Assembly (NCBI RefSeq): GCF_000332055.1
Contig: NZ_ALVZ01000233.1
Coordinates: forward strand, 58,065 to 122,064
Reading direction: 5' to 3'
Length of the DNA stretch: 64,000 nucleotides
DNA from: Xenococcus sp. PCC 7305
Lineage (GTDB): Bacteria > Cyanobacteriota > Cyanobacteriia > Cyanobacteriales > Xenococcaceae
The notes under the pieces were generated by a model. It saw only the letters and a program-made list of their open reading frames with translations. It was not told the DNA's origin and ran no database searches. Shown piece by piece: positions 8,686-17,438 of the stretch (positions within the stretch are counted from its first letter, which is position 1; the number at the start of each line of letters is the position of its first letter). The position numbers and the translations under genes were made by a program.

Positions 8686-9728
8686 AGTTGACGGTTTTTG
8701 ACTAACAGATAAACAAAATAAGGGGCACCAACAGCCGCAGTAATAATTCCACAGGGCAGTTCTAGAGGTGCAAATAGAACCCTTCCCAGTAAATCGGCAA
8801 TAACGACTAACATTCCTCCCATGACCGCAGCGACAGGTAATAGTCCTTCATGAGATGCGCCTACCAATTGTCTTCCTAAATGAGGTGCCATTAAACCGAC
8901 AAATCCGACTGCGCCTGCTGTAGCAACTGATGCTCCGGCTAGGGCGACACTGGTTAATAGTAAGAAACCACGTTGCCACTCAACCCGACTACCCAAAACC
9001 TGAGCGACTTCATCTCCTAAATTTAGAGTATTTAACTCTCTGCTCAAAATTAAGGCAACCAAGCCAAATACGACAATCCAGGGAATTAATGCCCAAACTT
9101 GTGACCAACTACGCCCATAAACGCTCCCTGCTAACCAAACTAGAGCTTGGGAAACTGTATTAATATCTCCAAAAGTAATCATTAAATTGCTCAAGGCATT
9201 GGCAATGAGACTAACTCCAATCCCAACTAAAATTAATTTCACGGGGGAACTTCCTTCCTGCCAAGCCAATAGATAAATTATGATCGCAACTGTCAGCGCA
9301 CCGGCAAATGCGACAAGAGGAATCAAAGATACAGAGATATTGGGGAATAAAACAATTAGTGTTACAGCTGCTAAAGCCGCGCCAGCGTTAATTCCGATAA
9401 TATCTGGTGCTGCTAACCGATTGCGAGTAATCCCTTGAGTTATGGTTCCTGCGATCGCGAGTCCTACTCCCACTAAAAAGGCCACAATGGTTCGCGGTAA
9501 GCGCAGCGTATTGATAATAAAGCCATAATCTTCATTTGCTGTGGGCAACCCTAACAAGGTTTTAACGACATCTAGAGGTGCAATGTAATATTCTCCATAA
9601 CCCACACTAATTACCATTGCCATAAGAGTAATTGCGATCAGAACGAGCAGTACTTTCGGTACTCTGAGATCGCTCTTGAAAGAAATTGGTAAACCCGCAG
9701 GTCGAATTATGAACCATTCTTTTGTCAT
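8682..9728 (-). CDS. FecCD-family siderophore ABC permease (second)
   Basis: 348 aa with about ten TM helices. FecCD/BtuC landmarks are [20 protein letters not shown] near residue 75, [11 protein letters not shown], the coupling region [14 protein letters not shown] and [16 protein letters not shown]. It forms the channel with the neighbouring permease. Start and stop of the two permeases overlap by one base (TAATG arrangement), as expected for a heterodimer made in equal amounts. Confidence 0.93.
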   Translation of the reverse strand: MTKEWFIIRPAGLPISFKSDLRVPKVLLVLIAITLMAMVISVGYGEYYIAPLDVVKTLLGLPTANEDYGFIINTLRLPRTIVAFLVGVGLAIAGTITQGITRNRLAAPDIIGINAGAALAAVTLIVLFPNISVSLIPLVAFAGALTVAIIIYLLAWQEGSSPVKLILVGIGVSLIANALSNLMITFGDINTVSQALVWLAGSVYGRSWSQVWALIPWIVVFGLVALILSRELNTLNLGDEVAQVLGSRVEWQRGFLLLTSVALAGASVATAGAVGFVGLMAPHLGRQLVGASHEGLLPVAAVMGGMLVVIADLLGRVLFAPLELPCGIITAAVGAPYFVYLLVKNRQL

Positions 9729-10747
9729 TAGTTCTTTACTTGATGCCTAATTAAATAAATAAAAAACGGCGCGCCAATCAAAGGCATCATCAAACCGACA
9801 GGTAATTCACTAGGTTGAACTACCAAACGAGCACAAATGTCGGCAATTACCACCAAGATCGCGCCAAAGATCGCCGAATAGGGCAGAATCCATTGATAAT
9901 CGACTCCCACCAAGAAACGAACTAAATGAGGTATCACTAAACCCACAAAGCCAATCGGACCTGCGATCGCCACACTCGAACCTGCCAGTAACACAACACT
10001 GATAGCTGCCAAAATTTTTATGAACCCTGTAGACTGGCCTAAACTTCTCGCCGTATCTTCCCCCAAACTGAGCAGAGTAATCTGTTTACTCAGAGCTAAC
10101 CCTAAAACCAATCCGATACAGATATAAGGTAAAACCTGTAAAACTAGGTTCATATCTCTACCTGCTACAGAACCAGCTAACCAAAATCGAATTTCTTCTA
10201 GAGTTCTTTGGCTTACGATTAAAATCCCGCTAGTAATCGCAGAAATAAAAGCAGTCAGGGCTGCCCCAGAGATCGTTAGATTAAAGGTCGTTAGACCGGC
10301 TCGACCCAAGGAACCGAGAAAATATACTGTTACGGCACTCAGCGCCGCCCCGGCAAAAGCAAACCAGGCATAGACATTCAAACCAACATTACCCAGAAGA
10401 AATGTTCCGACGACCACCGCAAAAGCTGCTCCGGCATTAACGCCTAAGATACCAGGAGAAGCTAAGGGATTACGAGTTAGTCCCTGCATAATGGCTCCAG
10501 CTACGGCTAATGCGGCACCAACAAAGATGGCAATTAGCGATCGCGGTAGCCGAACTGTGCGAATAATCAGATGATTGCTAGAACCATCAAAAGCAGTAAA
10601 AGCTTGATATATATCTTGGCAAGAAATATCCGCAGCACCCCAGCGAATGCTAGCAATCAAACTTAACCAGAGAACAAAAAATCCTAAAATTAACCCTGCA
10701 ACAAGTAGTTTAGTTCTATCCGAGTAAAATTTCTTCGTAATTCTCAT
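9728..10747 (-). CDS. FecCD-family siderophore ABC permease (first)
   Basis: 339 aa with about ten TM helices. Shows [44 protein letters not shown] and [16 protein letters not shown], all conserved in FecCD-type permeases. Paralogous to the following gene. It lies 12 bp after exbD, so energy transduction at the outer membrane and inner-membrane import appear to be co-transcribed. Confidence 0.93.
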   Translation of the reverse strand: MRITKKFYSDRTKLLVAGLILGFFVLWLSLIASIRWGAADISCQDIYQAFTAFDGSSNHLIIRTVRLPRSLIAIFVGAALAVAGAIMQGLTRNPLASPGILGVNAGAAFAVVVGTFLLGNVGLNVYAWFAFAGAALSAVTVYFLGSLGRAGLTTFNLTISGAALTAFISAITSGILIVSQRTLEEIRFWLAGSVAGRDMNLVLQVLPYICIGLVLGLALSKQITLLSLGEDTARSLGQSTGFIKILAAISVVLLAGSSVAIAGPIGFVGLVIPHLVRFLVGVDYQWILPYSAIFGAILVVIADICARLVVQPSELPVGLMMPLIGAPFFIYLIRHQVKN

Positions 10748-10759
10748 CTCTTAAACTAT

Positions 10760-11161
10760 TTACTCTTGCTCAGCTGCGATCGCCATTTTGACTCCTGGAA
10801 CCTGACGCAAGCGATCCATGACCTTAACCACAGTTCCATGTTCAACTTTTTCATCAGCATTGATAATTACTACCGATTCGGAATTTGGGTCAACTTTTTC
10901 TACTAAAACAGCTTTTAATTTGCCCAACTCAATGGGCTGGCGATCGAGAAACATCTTGCCATCAGATTTAATCGTAATATTCAGCTGCACTGACTGTTTT
11001 GGCTCAACAGTTTGGGCGGAAGGAAGATCTACAGGTAAACCTTGCGATCGCGTTAAAAATAGCGTGGAGATAATAAAAAAAGCCAAAATCGAGAAAATAA
11101 TGTCAATCATCGGCAAAAGATTAATCTCAAACTGCTCTTCCGCCTCATTTATGGGTCGCAT
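10760..11161 (-). CDS. exbD: ExbD, TonB-system proton channel subunit
   Basis: 133 aa. One N-terminal TM helix (about 17-38) carries the essential Asp in LLPMIDIIFSILAFFI, followed by a small periplasmic domain ending in a QVPGVKMAIAAE segment. ExbD partners with ExbB to harness the proton motive force for TonB. The start overlaps exbB by 17 bp. It could be called TolR by sequence alone, but the adjoining permeases and the divergent tonB favour ExbD. Confidence 0.9.
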   Translation of the reverse strand: MRPINEAEEQFEINLLPMIDIIFSILAFFIISTLFLTRSQGLPVDLPSAQTVEPKQSVQLNITIKSDGKMFLDRQPIELGKLKAVLVEKVDPNSESVVIINADEKVEHGTVVKVMDRLRQVPGVKMAIAAEQE

Positions 11162-11810
11162 AGTCTTTAGCTCCTTGATAGTCTCTGGCTCCTTGGTGAA
11201 AACGACGATTTAGTAATTCCAACTGACCGCCATATTCTTGAATAAAAGCTAATTCTCTTAGATATAAACCACGAAAGGTATTGGCAAATAATAAAGTCAC
11301 GATTGCGACCACTAACCCCATCACCGTAGAAACTAAAGCCTCACTCAGACCGCCAGTAACTGCGGCCGAATTAGTTCCTGTCGCATTACCTAAATCCATC
11401 GCGGCAAAAGATTGAATCAAACCAAGAATCGTGCCCAATAGTCCGAGCAATGGTGAAGCTGTAATAATCGTTTGAAACCAAGTCCCAAATTGTCTTAAAA
11501 TCGGGATTTCTGCTTGAGTTGCACTATCGAGAGCCAACCGAAACTCATCAGAAGTCGGCTGTTCTAACTCCAAAGCTTCCAAAAAAATCCGCGCGATCGG
11601 TAGTTGGGCATTCTTTTTGAGAAAATCGATTACACCATAAGCATCGCTAGAATATAAAGATAGGGCCTTTTTGGCGATCCTTCGTTGTTTACGCTTAATC
11701 TTCAGCCAAAAAATAACCCGTTCCACAATTAGAGTCACTGCAAGCAAGGAAAATATCAGCAAAGGAATACTGACAATTCCCCCAGCTGTCCAAATATTGT
11801 CGATTGACAT
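11145..11810 (-). CDS. exbB: ExbB, TonB-system proton channel subunit
   Basis: 221 aa of MotA/TolQ/ExbB type: one TM at about 10-35, a cytoplasmic loop, and two C-terminal TM helices with the family pattern ASPLLGLLGTILGLIQSF and GGLSEALVSTVMGLVVAI. With ExbD it forms the motor that energises TonB. First gene of the importer operon. A near-perfect Fur-box-like inverted repeat sits 24 bp upstream of the ATG. Confidence 0.92.
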   Translation of the reverse strand: MSIDNIWTAGGIVSIPLLIFSLLAVTLIVERVIFWLKIKRKQRRIAKKALSLYSSDAYGVIDFLKKNAQLPIARIFLEALELEQPTSDEFRLALDSATQAEIPILRQFGTWFQTIITASPLLGLLGTILGLIQSFAAMDLGNATGTNSAAVTGGLSEALVSTVMGLVVAIVTLLFANTFRGLYLRELAFIQEYGGQLELLNRRFHQGARDYQGAKDYATHK

Positions 11811-11833
11811 AGACTTTAACCAAAATAATTAAT

Positions 11834-11848
11834 TGAAAATTATTATCA
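11834..11848. promoter_or_regulatory. Candidate Fur box upstream of exbB
   Basis: TGAAAAT-T-ATTATCA matches the 7-1-7 Fur consensus (TGATAAT-N-ATTATCA) at 13 of 14 arm positions. It lies 24 bp before the exbB start, where bound Fur would block the promoter under iron-replete conditions. Confidence 0.6.
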
Positions 11849-12058
11849 TCTTACTGATTCAGAATTTTATCATGCTTATTAGTAATTCTCATCAATTATT
11901 TTTTGATGATTAAAATATGCAAAAATTGATCAAGAGCAATGTTTACCTGATGGGCTGTAAGCCTAATGGATCTCATTAACTTTACAAGAGCGAATTAAAT
12001 AAATAATAATTACTGTCAATAAACTAGAAATCATATTTTTCATGATATATTTCTTAAG

Positions 12059-12073
12059 TAAAACTAATTATCA
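12059..12073. promoter_or_regulatory. Weaker Fur-box-like site upstream of tonB
   Basis: TAAAACT-A-ATTATCA has one perfect half and a poor half (11 of 14 against the 7-1-7 model). It sits about 50 bp before the preferred tonB start. The rest of the divergent exbB/tonB gap (11849-12058) is AT-rich with no other clear signal. Confidence 0.35.
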
Positions 12074-12124
12074 ATAACTAGGCTCTAAACTAAACTTTTT
12101 TTGCCAGTCTTAAAATCATCGCCC

Positions 12125-13267
12125 ATGTCTACTTCTCAGTTCTGTATTCAACAACGTCAGCAGGAACAACAGAAAATTAAAAGACTGCTGATCTTGGGTT
12201 TAACCAGTTCAGCATTGTTACATGGAATACTAGCCTTGGCTATCCCTCAATGGTCTATTAAATCGCCAGAAATTGCCAAACCATTAGAGTTGATTCTTGT
12301 CGATAAGCCGAAACCTGAGCCAATCCCAAAGCCTGAACCAAAAATTATTGAATCCAAACCAATAGTTCAGCCCAAGCCAAAATCAATACCGAAACCCAAG
12401 CCAATTCAGGCAAAAACTCCGCCTCCTCCCGTGAAAACCCCTGAACCAGTAAAAACCCATAACACGCCACCGAAACCAGTACCTAAGAAAATTTTTGCGA
12501 CTACTCCAACAGCTCCATCATCAATTGTTTCGGCACCAATCGCCAATACAACTCAAACCCCTTCTGTCCGTAGTAGTTTAGCGAGAACCAATAGCTCAAT
12601 TGCGGTTAATTCAGAAGGAAGTATTAATCCAAATCTGCCAGAAGCTGTAACTACGGTTAATAATGCGCCACCTCGCCCAAAAACCAAACCGGAGACAAAA
12701 AAGAGTATTAGCTGTATTGACCGTTGCAAACCTGAATATCCTGCTGTTTTAGAAGGAGCAGAAGGTAGTGCTGGTGTTCAATTAACGATTGATTCTAGCG
12801 GTAATGTGATTAGTGCCGAATTAGCTTCTCCTAATAGTAACAGTCAGGTTAATCGCCAAGCTTTATTGGCTGCTAGAAGAATGCAGTTTAGTACTCCTCC
12901 TAGTGGAAATAATGCCTCGGTTCAAGTCAATATTGAATTTACCGTCGCTGGCTCGGAATATGATCGCCTGGCTCGGGAAGCCCAAAAAAAACGGGAACAA
13001 GCTCAAAAAGCCCAACAAGAACAGGAGCAATTGGCTCGTCAACGGCAATTAGAGCAGGAAAGACAGGCTCGTCAGCAACAATTAGAACAGGAAAGGCTAG
13101 AAAGAGAAAGACAAGCTCGTCAACAACAATTAGAAGAACAACAAGTAGAAGCGTCACCAAGTCTCGAACCCTTGACCAATGATGAACCTGTTCTTTTAGA
13201 AACCGAAGTTGATGATGAGGTGTTGCGTCAGTTTAGAGAGCGCATTGAACGACAGCAGCAGAATTAA
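12125..13267 (+). CDS. tonB: TonB family energy-transducing protein
   Basis: About 380 aa from the ATG at 12125; an upstream in-frame TTG at 12101 would add eight residues but is less likely. An N-terminal TM helix (about 22-42) is followed by a Pro/Lys-rich linker (about 55-135) that spans the periplasm. The TonB C-terminal domain (about 200-275) shows PEYPAVLEGAEGSAGVQLTID and RRMQFSTPP. Unusually, about 100 further residues of Gln/Glu/Arg-rich heptads (about 280-345) form a probable coiled coil after the TonB domain. It would link ExbBD to the receptor encoded at 60214. Divergent from exbB. Confidence 0.88.
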   Translation: MSTSQFCIQQRQQEQQKIKRLLILGLTSSALLHGILALAIPQWSIKSPEIAKPLELILVDKPKPEPIPKPEPKIIESKPIVQPKPKSIPKPKPIQAKTPPPPVKTPEPVKTHNTPPKPVPKKIFATTPTAPSSIVSAPIANTTQTPSVRSSLARTNSSIAVNSEGSINPNLPEAVTTVNNAPPRPKTKPETKKSISCIDRCKPEYPAVLEGAEGSAGVQLTIDSSGNVISAELASPNSNSQVNRQALLAARRMQFSTPPSGNNASVQVNIEFTVAGSEYDRLAREAQKKREQAQKAQQEQEQLARQRQLEQERQARQQQLEQERLERERQARQQQLEEQQVEASPSLEPLTNDEPVLLETEVDDEVLRQFRERIERQQQN

Positions 13268-13302
13268 AAATTACGACAAAGATAAAGAGTTACAAAAGCA
13301 AG

Positions 13303-14385
13303 ATGAACAGAAAATCTAATTTTATTAATAAGCTGATCGCTGTCACCGCTTTGGGTTTTGGTATTGGATTAGTAGTGAGTCCTCTCGCTTTAGCAGAAAA
13401 AGTAAAAGTTAATGGCGGAGGTACTTGCGAAGGAGATATTACTGTTAGCAATCTTAACGGTCAAGTTATTTGCAACTATAGTAACGGCGATCGCTATGAA
13501 GGGTTGTTTGTAGATGGTCAAAAGCAAGGTCAGGGAATTTATATTTTTGCTTCGGGAGGAAAATATCAAGGCAGTTTTGCCAATGACAATATTGATGGAA
13601 AAGGAGTTAGAAGCTATCCTAATGGCGATCGCTATGAAGGCGAATTTATTAATGGAGAAGCCAACGGTCAGGGTATTTATCTCAGTGCTGATGGCGGACG
13701 TTATGAAGGTGAATTTACTAAGGGTGAGCCGAGCGGTCAAGGGACTTTTATTTATGCCAAAACGATTCAACAACAGCCTGGGGGACTTGTTAGTTGTTCA
13801 GGGATAGTGAGCAATGGTCAACTTAATGGACAAGGGGAATGCAGCTATAACAATGGCGATCGCTATCAGGGTCAATTAGCAAAGGGTCAGCTATCAGGAA
13901 AGGGGATATATAGTTTTGCTGATGGCGGAAGTTATGAGGGTGAATTTGTTAATGGGCAATTTAGTGGTCAGGGCGTAAGAAAATATGCCAATGGAAATAT
14001 TTACGAAGGAAAATTTGTTAATGGACAACCAGAAGGAACTGGAAAGTATAGTTTTCCAGATGGTAGTAGTTATCAAGGTCAAATGATTAAGGGCGAGTTT
14101 TCGGGACAAGGTGTCTTTATTGCAGCTTCGGGAGAGCGTTATGAAGGACAGTTTAGTCAGGGTAGGTTTAATGGTCAGGGGAGTTATGTTTTTAGCAACG
14201 GCGATCGCTGTGAAGGAAAATTTCAAGATGGTCAGTTAAGCGGAGAAGCTATTTGTGATTATGAGAATGGGGATACCTATCAAGGACAGTTTAGAAACGG
14301 GGAAAAACATGGAGATGGTGTTTATACTTTTGCCGATGGGATAAGGGTTGAAGGAATTTGGGCAAATAATCAATATCTAGAGTAA
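13303..14385 (+). CDS. Exported MORN-repeat protein
   Basis: 360 aa. A signal peptide (about 1-31, ending ALALA) is followed by about 13 MORN repeats with the pattern NGDRYEGEFxNGxxxGQGxY. MORN repeats form extended beta-hairpin arrays used as scaffolds or for membrane and protein contacts. The gene starts 35 bp after tonB on the same strand, so it is probably co-transcribed, but no role in the TonB system is known to me. Two single-Cys segments (GTCEGD, VICNYS) near the start and other Cys in the middle could form disulfides. Several GDRY units are encoded by HIP1 octamers. Confidence 0.82.
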   Translation: MNRKSNFINKLIAVTALGFGIGLVVSPLALAEKVKVNGGGTCEGDITVSNLNGQVICNYSNGDRYEGLFVDGQKQGQGIYIFASGGKYQGSFANDNIDGKGVRSYPNGDRYEGEFINGEANGQGIYLSADGGRYEGEFTKGEPSGQGTFIYAKTIQQQPGGLVSCSGIVSNGQLNGQGECSYNNGDRYQGQLAKGQLSGKGIYSFADGGSYEGEFVNGQFSGQGVRKYANGNIYEGKFVNGQPEGTGKYSFPDGSSYQGQMIKGEFSGQGVFIAASGERYEGQFSQGRFNGQGSYVFSNGDRCEGKFQDGQLSGEAICDYENGDTYQGQFRNGEKHGDGVYTFADGIRVEGIWANNQYLE

Positions 14386-14444
14386 CTTAATACTCTAGTT
14401 GAGAAACTCATATGATTTTAACCTATCGTACAATAGCTAAATAA

Positions 14445-14570
14445 CATGATTCAATTACGATTAACTATAAAGATCTAGAAGGAAAGAAATATAAATCAAA
14501 GCTATCTTTATACATTAAAGATTCTGAACGTTTCGCTGGTACCTCATGGGGTGAATCGAAAAAGATATGA
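14445..14570 (+). pseudogene. Short protein remnant without start codon
   Basis: An open frame of 41 codons (text such as NYKDLEGKKYKSKLSLY and a Gly-Thr-Ser-Trp-Gly segment) ends at TGA 14568-14570 and lacks any ATG. It reads like real protein but I do not recognise a family. It sits in the 232-bp gap between the MORN gene and the transposase, so it is probably debris of an older gene. Confidence 0.3.
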
Positions 14571-14617
14571 TATTTTTTAATTAATTAATGTCTTTGCTAG
14601 AATTGAATGTGCTATTT

Positions 14618-15181
14618 TTAATCTACATGATTCTGATCTTCTAACCATTTAGCAGGATTATTAATAATATATCGACGAATATTATTTAAAGATTTTTGAT
14701 CACGAATAATGTTCTCGTAGAATCTTGGTTGCCAGCGAAAAATATCATCATCATTCTGACGACACCATCTGGTAACGGATGATTTATAGGAACGAATAAT
14801 TACCCCTAATGAACCAGGTTCAGGCGATAATTTTGACATTGTTTGATTTATATCATCATCATTGGTCGCGGTAGAGACGTAGCATGCTACGTCTCTACGG
14901 TGTTTATCGGGTTTGTTAATTACAACAATTCCATGAACGTGGTTTGGCATAATTACATATTCATCAATGTAAACATCATTAAAATGATTGGGGATGTCCT
15001 GCCAATGTTTTTGGGCAATTTTTCCTAGCTGAGACAATTGCATTTGAGCATTAATAATATTGCCGAAATAACAGTATTTTTGATGAGTACAAATAGTTAC
15101 AAAATAATAACCGTTGGCAGAATAATCGTAATTGGACAATCTCGTGGATTCTATACGATATTTGTTTTTATACAATGTCAT
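14618..15181 (-). CDS. REP-associated tyrosine transposase (IS200-like, Y1 HUH type)
   Basis: 187 aa. The RAYT pattern is clear: YDYSANGYYFVTICTHQK at the start, the HUH metal motif in MPNHVHGIVV, and the Tyr-bearing helix in FYENIIRDQKSLNNIRRYI followed by a NNPAKW end. Such single-copy transposases act on short palindromic REP sequences, cutting single-stranded DNA through a 5'-phosphotyrosine. The gene carries in frame a 28-bp palindrome of a family found twice more in this window, and that insert encodes a segment after the HUH motif. It separates the tonB/MORN genes from the biosynthetic operon. Confidence 0.85.
   Translation of the reverse strand: MTLYKNKYRIESTRLSNYDYSANGYYFVTICTHQKYCYFGNIINAQMQLSQLGKIAQKHWQDIPNHFNDVYIDEYVIMPNHVHGIVVINKPDKHRRDVACYVSTATNDDDINQTMSKLSPEPGSLGVIIRSYKSSVTRWCRQNDDDIFRWQPRFYENIIRDQKSLNNIRRYIINNPAKWLEDQNHVD
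14871..14898. repeat. 28-bp REP-like palindrome inside the transposase gene
   Basis: Palindrome of the form GTAGAGACGTAGC + reverse complement. Same sequence as 24380-24407 and a two-base variant of 47063-47090. Flanking CGCGG-type bases are partly shared with the 47063 copy. Confidence 0.85.
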
Positions 15182-15296
15182 GGTATCTCAACTACAAATA
15201 CGAGCGACATTCTTAATTTGCCCAGATTATTCAAATATCAATTGACCAAGCGACTTTATTAACATGGTCTGTCGTAAGCGTAAATTTGGTATAACT

Positions 15297-17438
15297 TTAA
15301 AAAGTTTCATGCTTAAATAAATGATCTTCCACTTCTTGACGTAAATGCCAGATTGGGCGCAATTCTTTTTGGGAAAATAACTTTAATTGATCATCAATAT
15401 GGTTCGAGTTTGCTTGCGTAGCATTGCCATAGGTAGTGAGTGCCATAGCCCTTACCGGCTCAGAAAACTCGATCGCAGCCACAAAAGAATCCCCTTCAAA
15501 AGCTTGAAAATTTTTCGATTCTGGAGTCTTGTAAAAATTAACCACTCTAAAGATGCCAAAATCTCCTGGCCCGCCATTTGCTGGTAAATCTACATCGCCA
15601 TGTTGCAAACGAAAAACCTCTCCCCAGGTTACATTTAATGCACCATAATCTTGCTCAATTTGTCTCGCTACATCTAGAAAAATAGCTACTGCTTGTTGGG
15701 GATTTGCTAACCCATCGGGAGTAGTAAGAGGATGATTAGCGTCCCAAGGTTGACTAAACAAAGTATCAAAATCAATTTCTTCTAACCAAGCAGCAAATAA
15801 GACAGCGCCTTGACTATTCGCATTAGTTTGACGATCCCATTTTTCCAAGACATTAGCTATTTTTAAAGCCAAAGGACTAGCTTCTTGTCTTAATGCAGGG
15901 ATTAGATCATCGAGAAGACGATCTGCCATTTCTATATGGGTTGAATGTTTATAGGCAATCATTTCCTCAAAAGAAATTTTAGAATCTGCTACTAACATGC
16001 GGGCAGAACGCTGAGCACGAAAATCCATTTCTTGCGGGGCGATATAAGCTGGATAATCTGCTGCGGCGATCGCATCAGGAAAGGTCGTTGTCCACGGCGG
16101 ATCATTGGCATTTTGCAACCAGCCACTAGTGGGATCAACAATTCGCGGCAAATCCTCATAGGGATGAATTTGGGTCCATAGAGTATCCGAGGTATCACCA
16201 GGAATAATACCTTGCCAATGAGCAAAATCTCCTTGAGAGCGAATCGGTACTTGAGCGTTAAATAGATGCATAATATGCCCTTGGCGATCCGCATACATAA
16301 CCGTAAACATCGGTAATTGGAGGCGTTGCAGTACAGCTTGAAACTCCTGAAAATTTTCAGCCCTTGCCATATCCCACCATTGTTCTAACACTCCAGGCCG
16401 ATCTAACCCGACAACCCTTAAAGCTAGAGCTTTTCCTGATTTCTGTTCAATTACAGGGCCATGAACCGAAATTTGTACTGTAAATTCTTGGTAAATTAAA
16501 CTGCCATCTTCTTGTTTTACTTTAATCTCAGTAGTTTTGGTTGTGAAATTACGAACCTGCTCATCAAATAGATATCCATCCCCAGAGAGGGTTAATTCAT
16601 AGAGATCCCAACCATCGAAAGTGTTGACAGTATGAGTCCAACCGAGGTTGTCATTAAATGCGATCGCTAAAACAGGAATCCCCACTAAAGTAGCGCCATA
16701 GGCATCAATCCCGGGAGCCGTAATTTGGGCTTCATACCAGAGAAATAAATCAGCCCAAGGGAGATGGGGATTAGCTAGTAACATGGCATTACCACTAGCT
16801 GAACGTTCAGGTGCGATCGCCCAACCATTGGAACCTTTGGATTTCCTAGATTGTGGTTGTTCGTTAATGATTTCCGTAATTGTTTGCGGATCGACAATAA
16901 AAGTAAAGTTGAGCACTCGTTGAACATGAGCCAGAACATCTTCCCCTGTAACGGGTAAAACAACTTCCACTTCATCAGCAATTAATTGAGGATTTTCCTG
17001 GGCATAAGCATTAATTCCGGCAGCAAAAGCATCTAAATAGCTGCGAAAAGTTGGGTTTTGTTCTTGATACCAAATTGTTGCGCGATCGGGCACACCCATT
17101 GAGATAACCCATTGGTCTGATTCGAGATAATCCTCTCCCCAATATTCAGCCCCACGACCTCTAGCTTGACCATAAAGACGCAGCAGCAAATCGCCGTGAC
17201 TCTCCATTTGCGCCCAACCGAAAGCTTTAAATGCACCTTGAATATCTACGCCATAAACATGAGGAATACCATAACTATCCCAGAGAATTTCTGTGCTTTT
17301 AGTATTTCCGAAAAAGTTAGGTTGTCCTATTAATAAAACTCCCAAGAGACCAATTAGGAAAAAAACTAACTTGAAATATTTTTTAAGATGATATTTTTGA
17401 GAATTTAAATTACCTAATTGCCAATTATTGATAAACAT
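15297..17438 (-). CDS. Penicillin-acylase family Ntn hydrolase (PvdQ-like)
   Basis: 713 aa. An N-terminal TM/signal segment (about 22-38) points to a periplasmic or membrane-bound enzyme. The precursor layout is alpha chain, spacer and beta chain: the probable autoprocessing nucleophile is Ser203 in KSKGSNGWAIAP, followed by the family pattern LLANPHLPW and later FNDNLGWTHTVN. These enzymes hydrolyse amide-linked acyl groups; PvdQ removes the fatty acid of the pyoverdine precursor. Here it is the last gene of an operon that starts with a fatty-acyl-AMP ligase, so lipid trimming of the siderophore is a reasonable inference; quorum-signal acylase activity is the main alternative. Its start overlaps the thioesterase gene by 14 bp. 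Confidence 0.85.
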   Translation of the reverse strand: MFINNWQLGNLNSQKYHLKKYFKLVFFLIGLLGVLLIGQPNFFGNTKSTEILWDSYGIPHVYGVDIQGAFKAFGWAQMESHGDLLLRLYGQARGRGAEYWGEDYLESDQWVISMGVPDRATIWYQEQNPTFRSYLDAFAAGINAYAQENPQLIADEVEVVLPVTGEDVLAHVQRVLNFTFIVDPQTITEIINEQPQSRKSKGSNGWAIAPERSASGNAMLLANPHLPWADLFLWYEAQITAPGIDAYGATLVGIPVLAIAFNDNLGWTHTVNTFDGWDLYELTLSGDGYLFDEQVRNFTTKTTEIKVKQEDGSLIYQEFTVQISVHGPVIEQKSGKALALRVVGLDRPGVLEQWWDMARAENFQEFQAVLQRLQLPMFTVMYADRQGHIMHLFNAQVPIRSQGDFAHWQGIIPGDTSDTLWTQIHPYEDLPRIVDPTSGWLQNANDPPWTTTFPDAIAAADYPAYIAPQEMDFRAQRSARMLVADSKISFEEMIAYKHSTHIEMADRLLDDLIPALRQEASPLALKIANVLEKWDRQTNANSQGAVLFAAWLEEIDFDTLFSQPWDANHPLTTPDGLANPQQAVAIFLDVARQIEQDYGALNVTWGEVFRLQHGDVDLPANGGPGDFGIFRVVNFYKTPESKNFQAFEGDSFVAAIEFSEPVRAMALTTYGNATQANSNHIDDQLKLFSQKELRPIWHLRQEVEDHLFKHETF

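Noticed and set aside
10760..11810. TolQ/TolR cell-envelope system
   Set aside because: Sequence alone cannot separate the families, but co-transcription with FecCD-type permeases and divergence from tonB support ExbB/ExbD.
12101..12124. TTG start for tonB
   Set aside because: The ATG at 12125 is eight codons downstream and gives a normal N-terminus; the TTG only extends the frame.
13303..14385. DNA-level tandem repeat or CRISPR in the MORN gene
   Set aside because: The periodicity is explained by about 13 protein MORN repeats in one open frame with a signal peptide.
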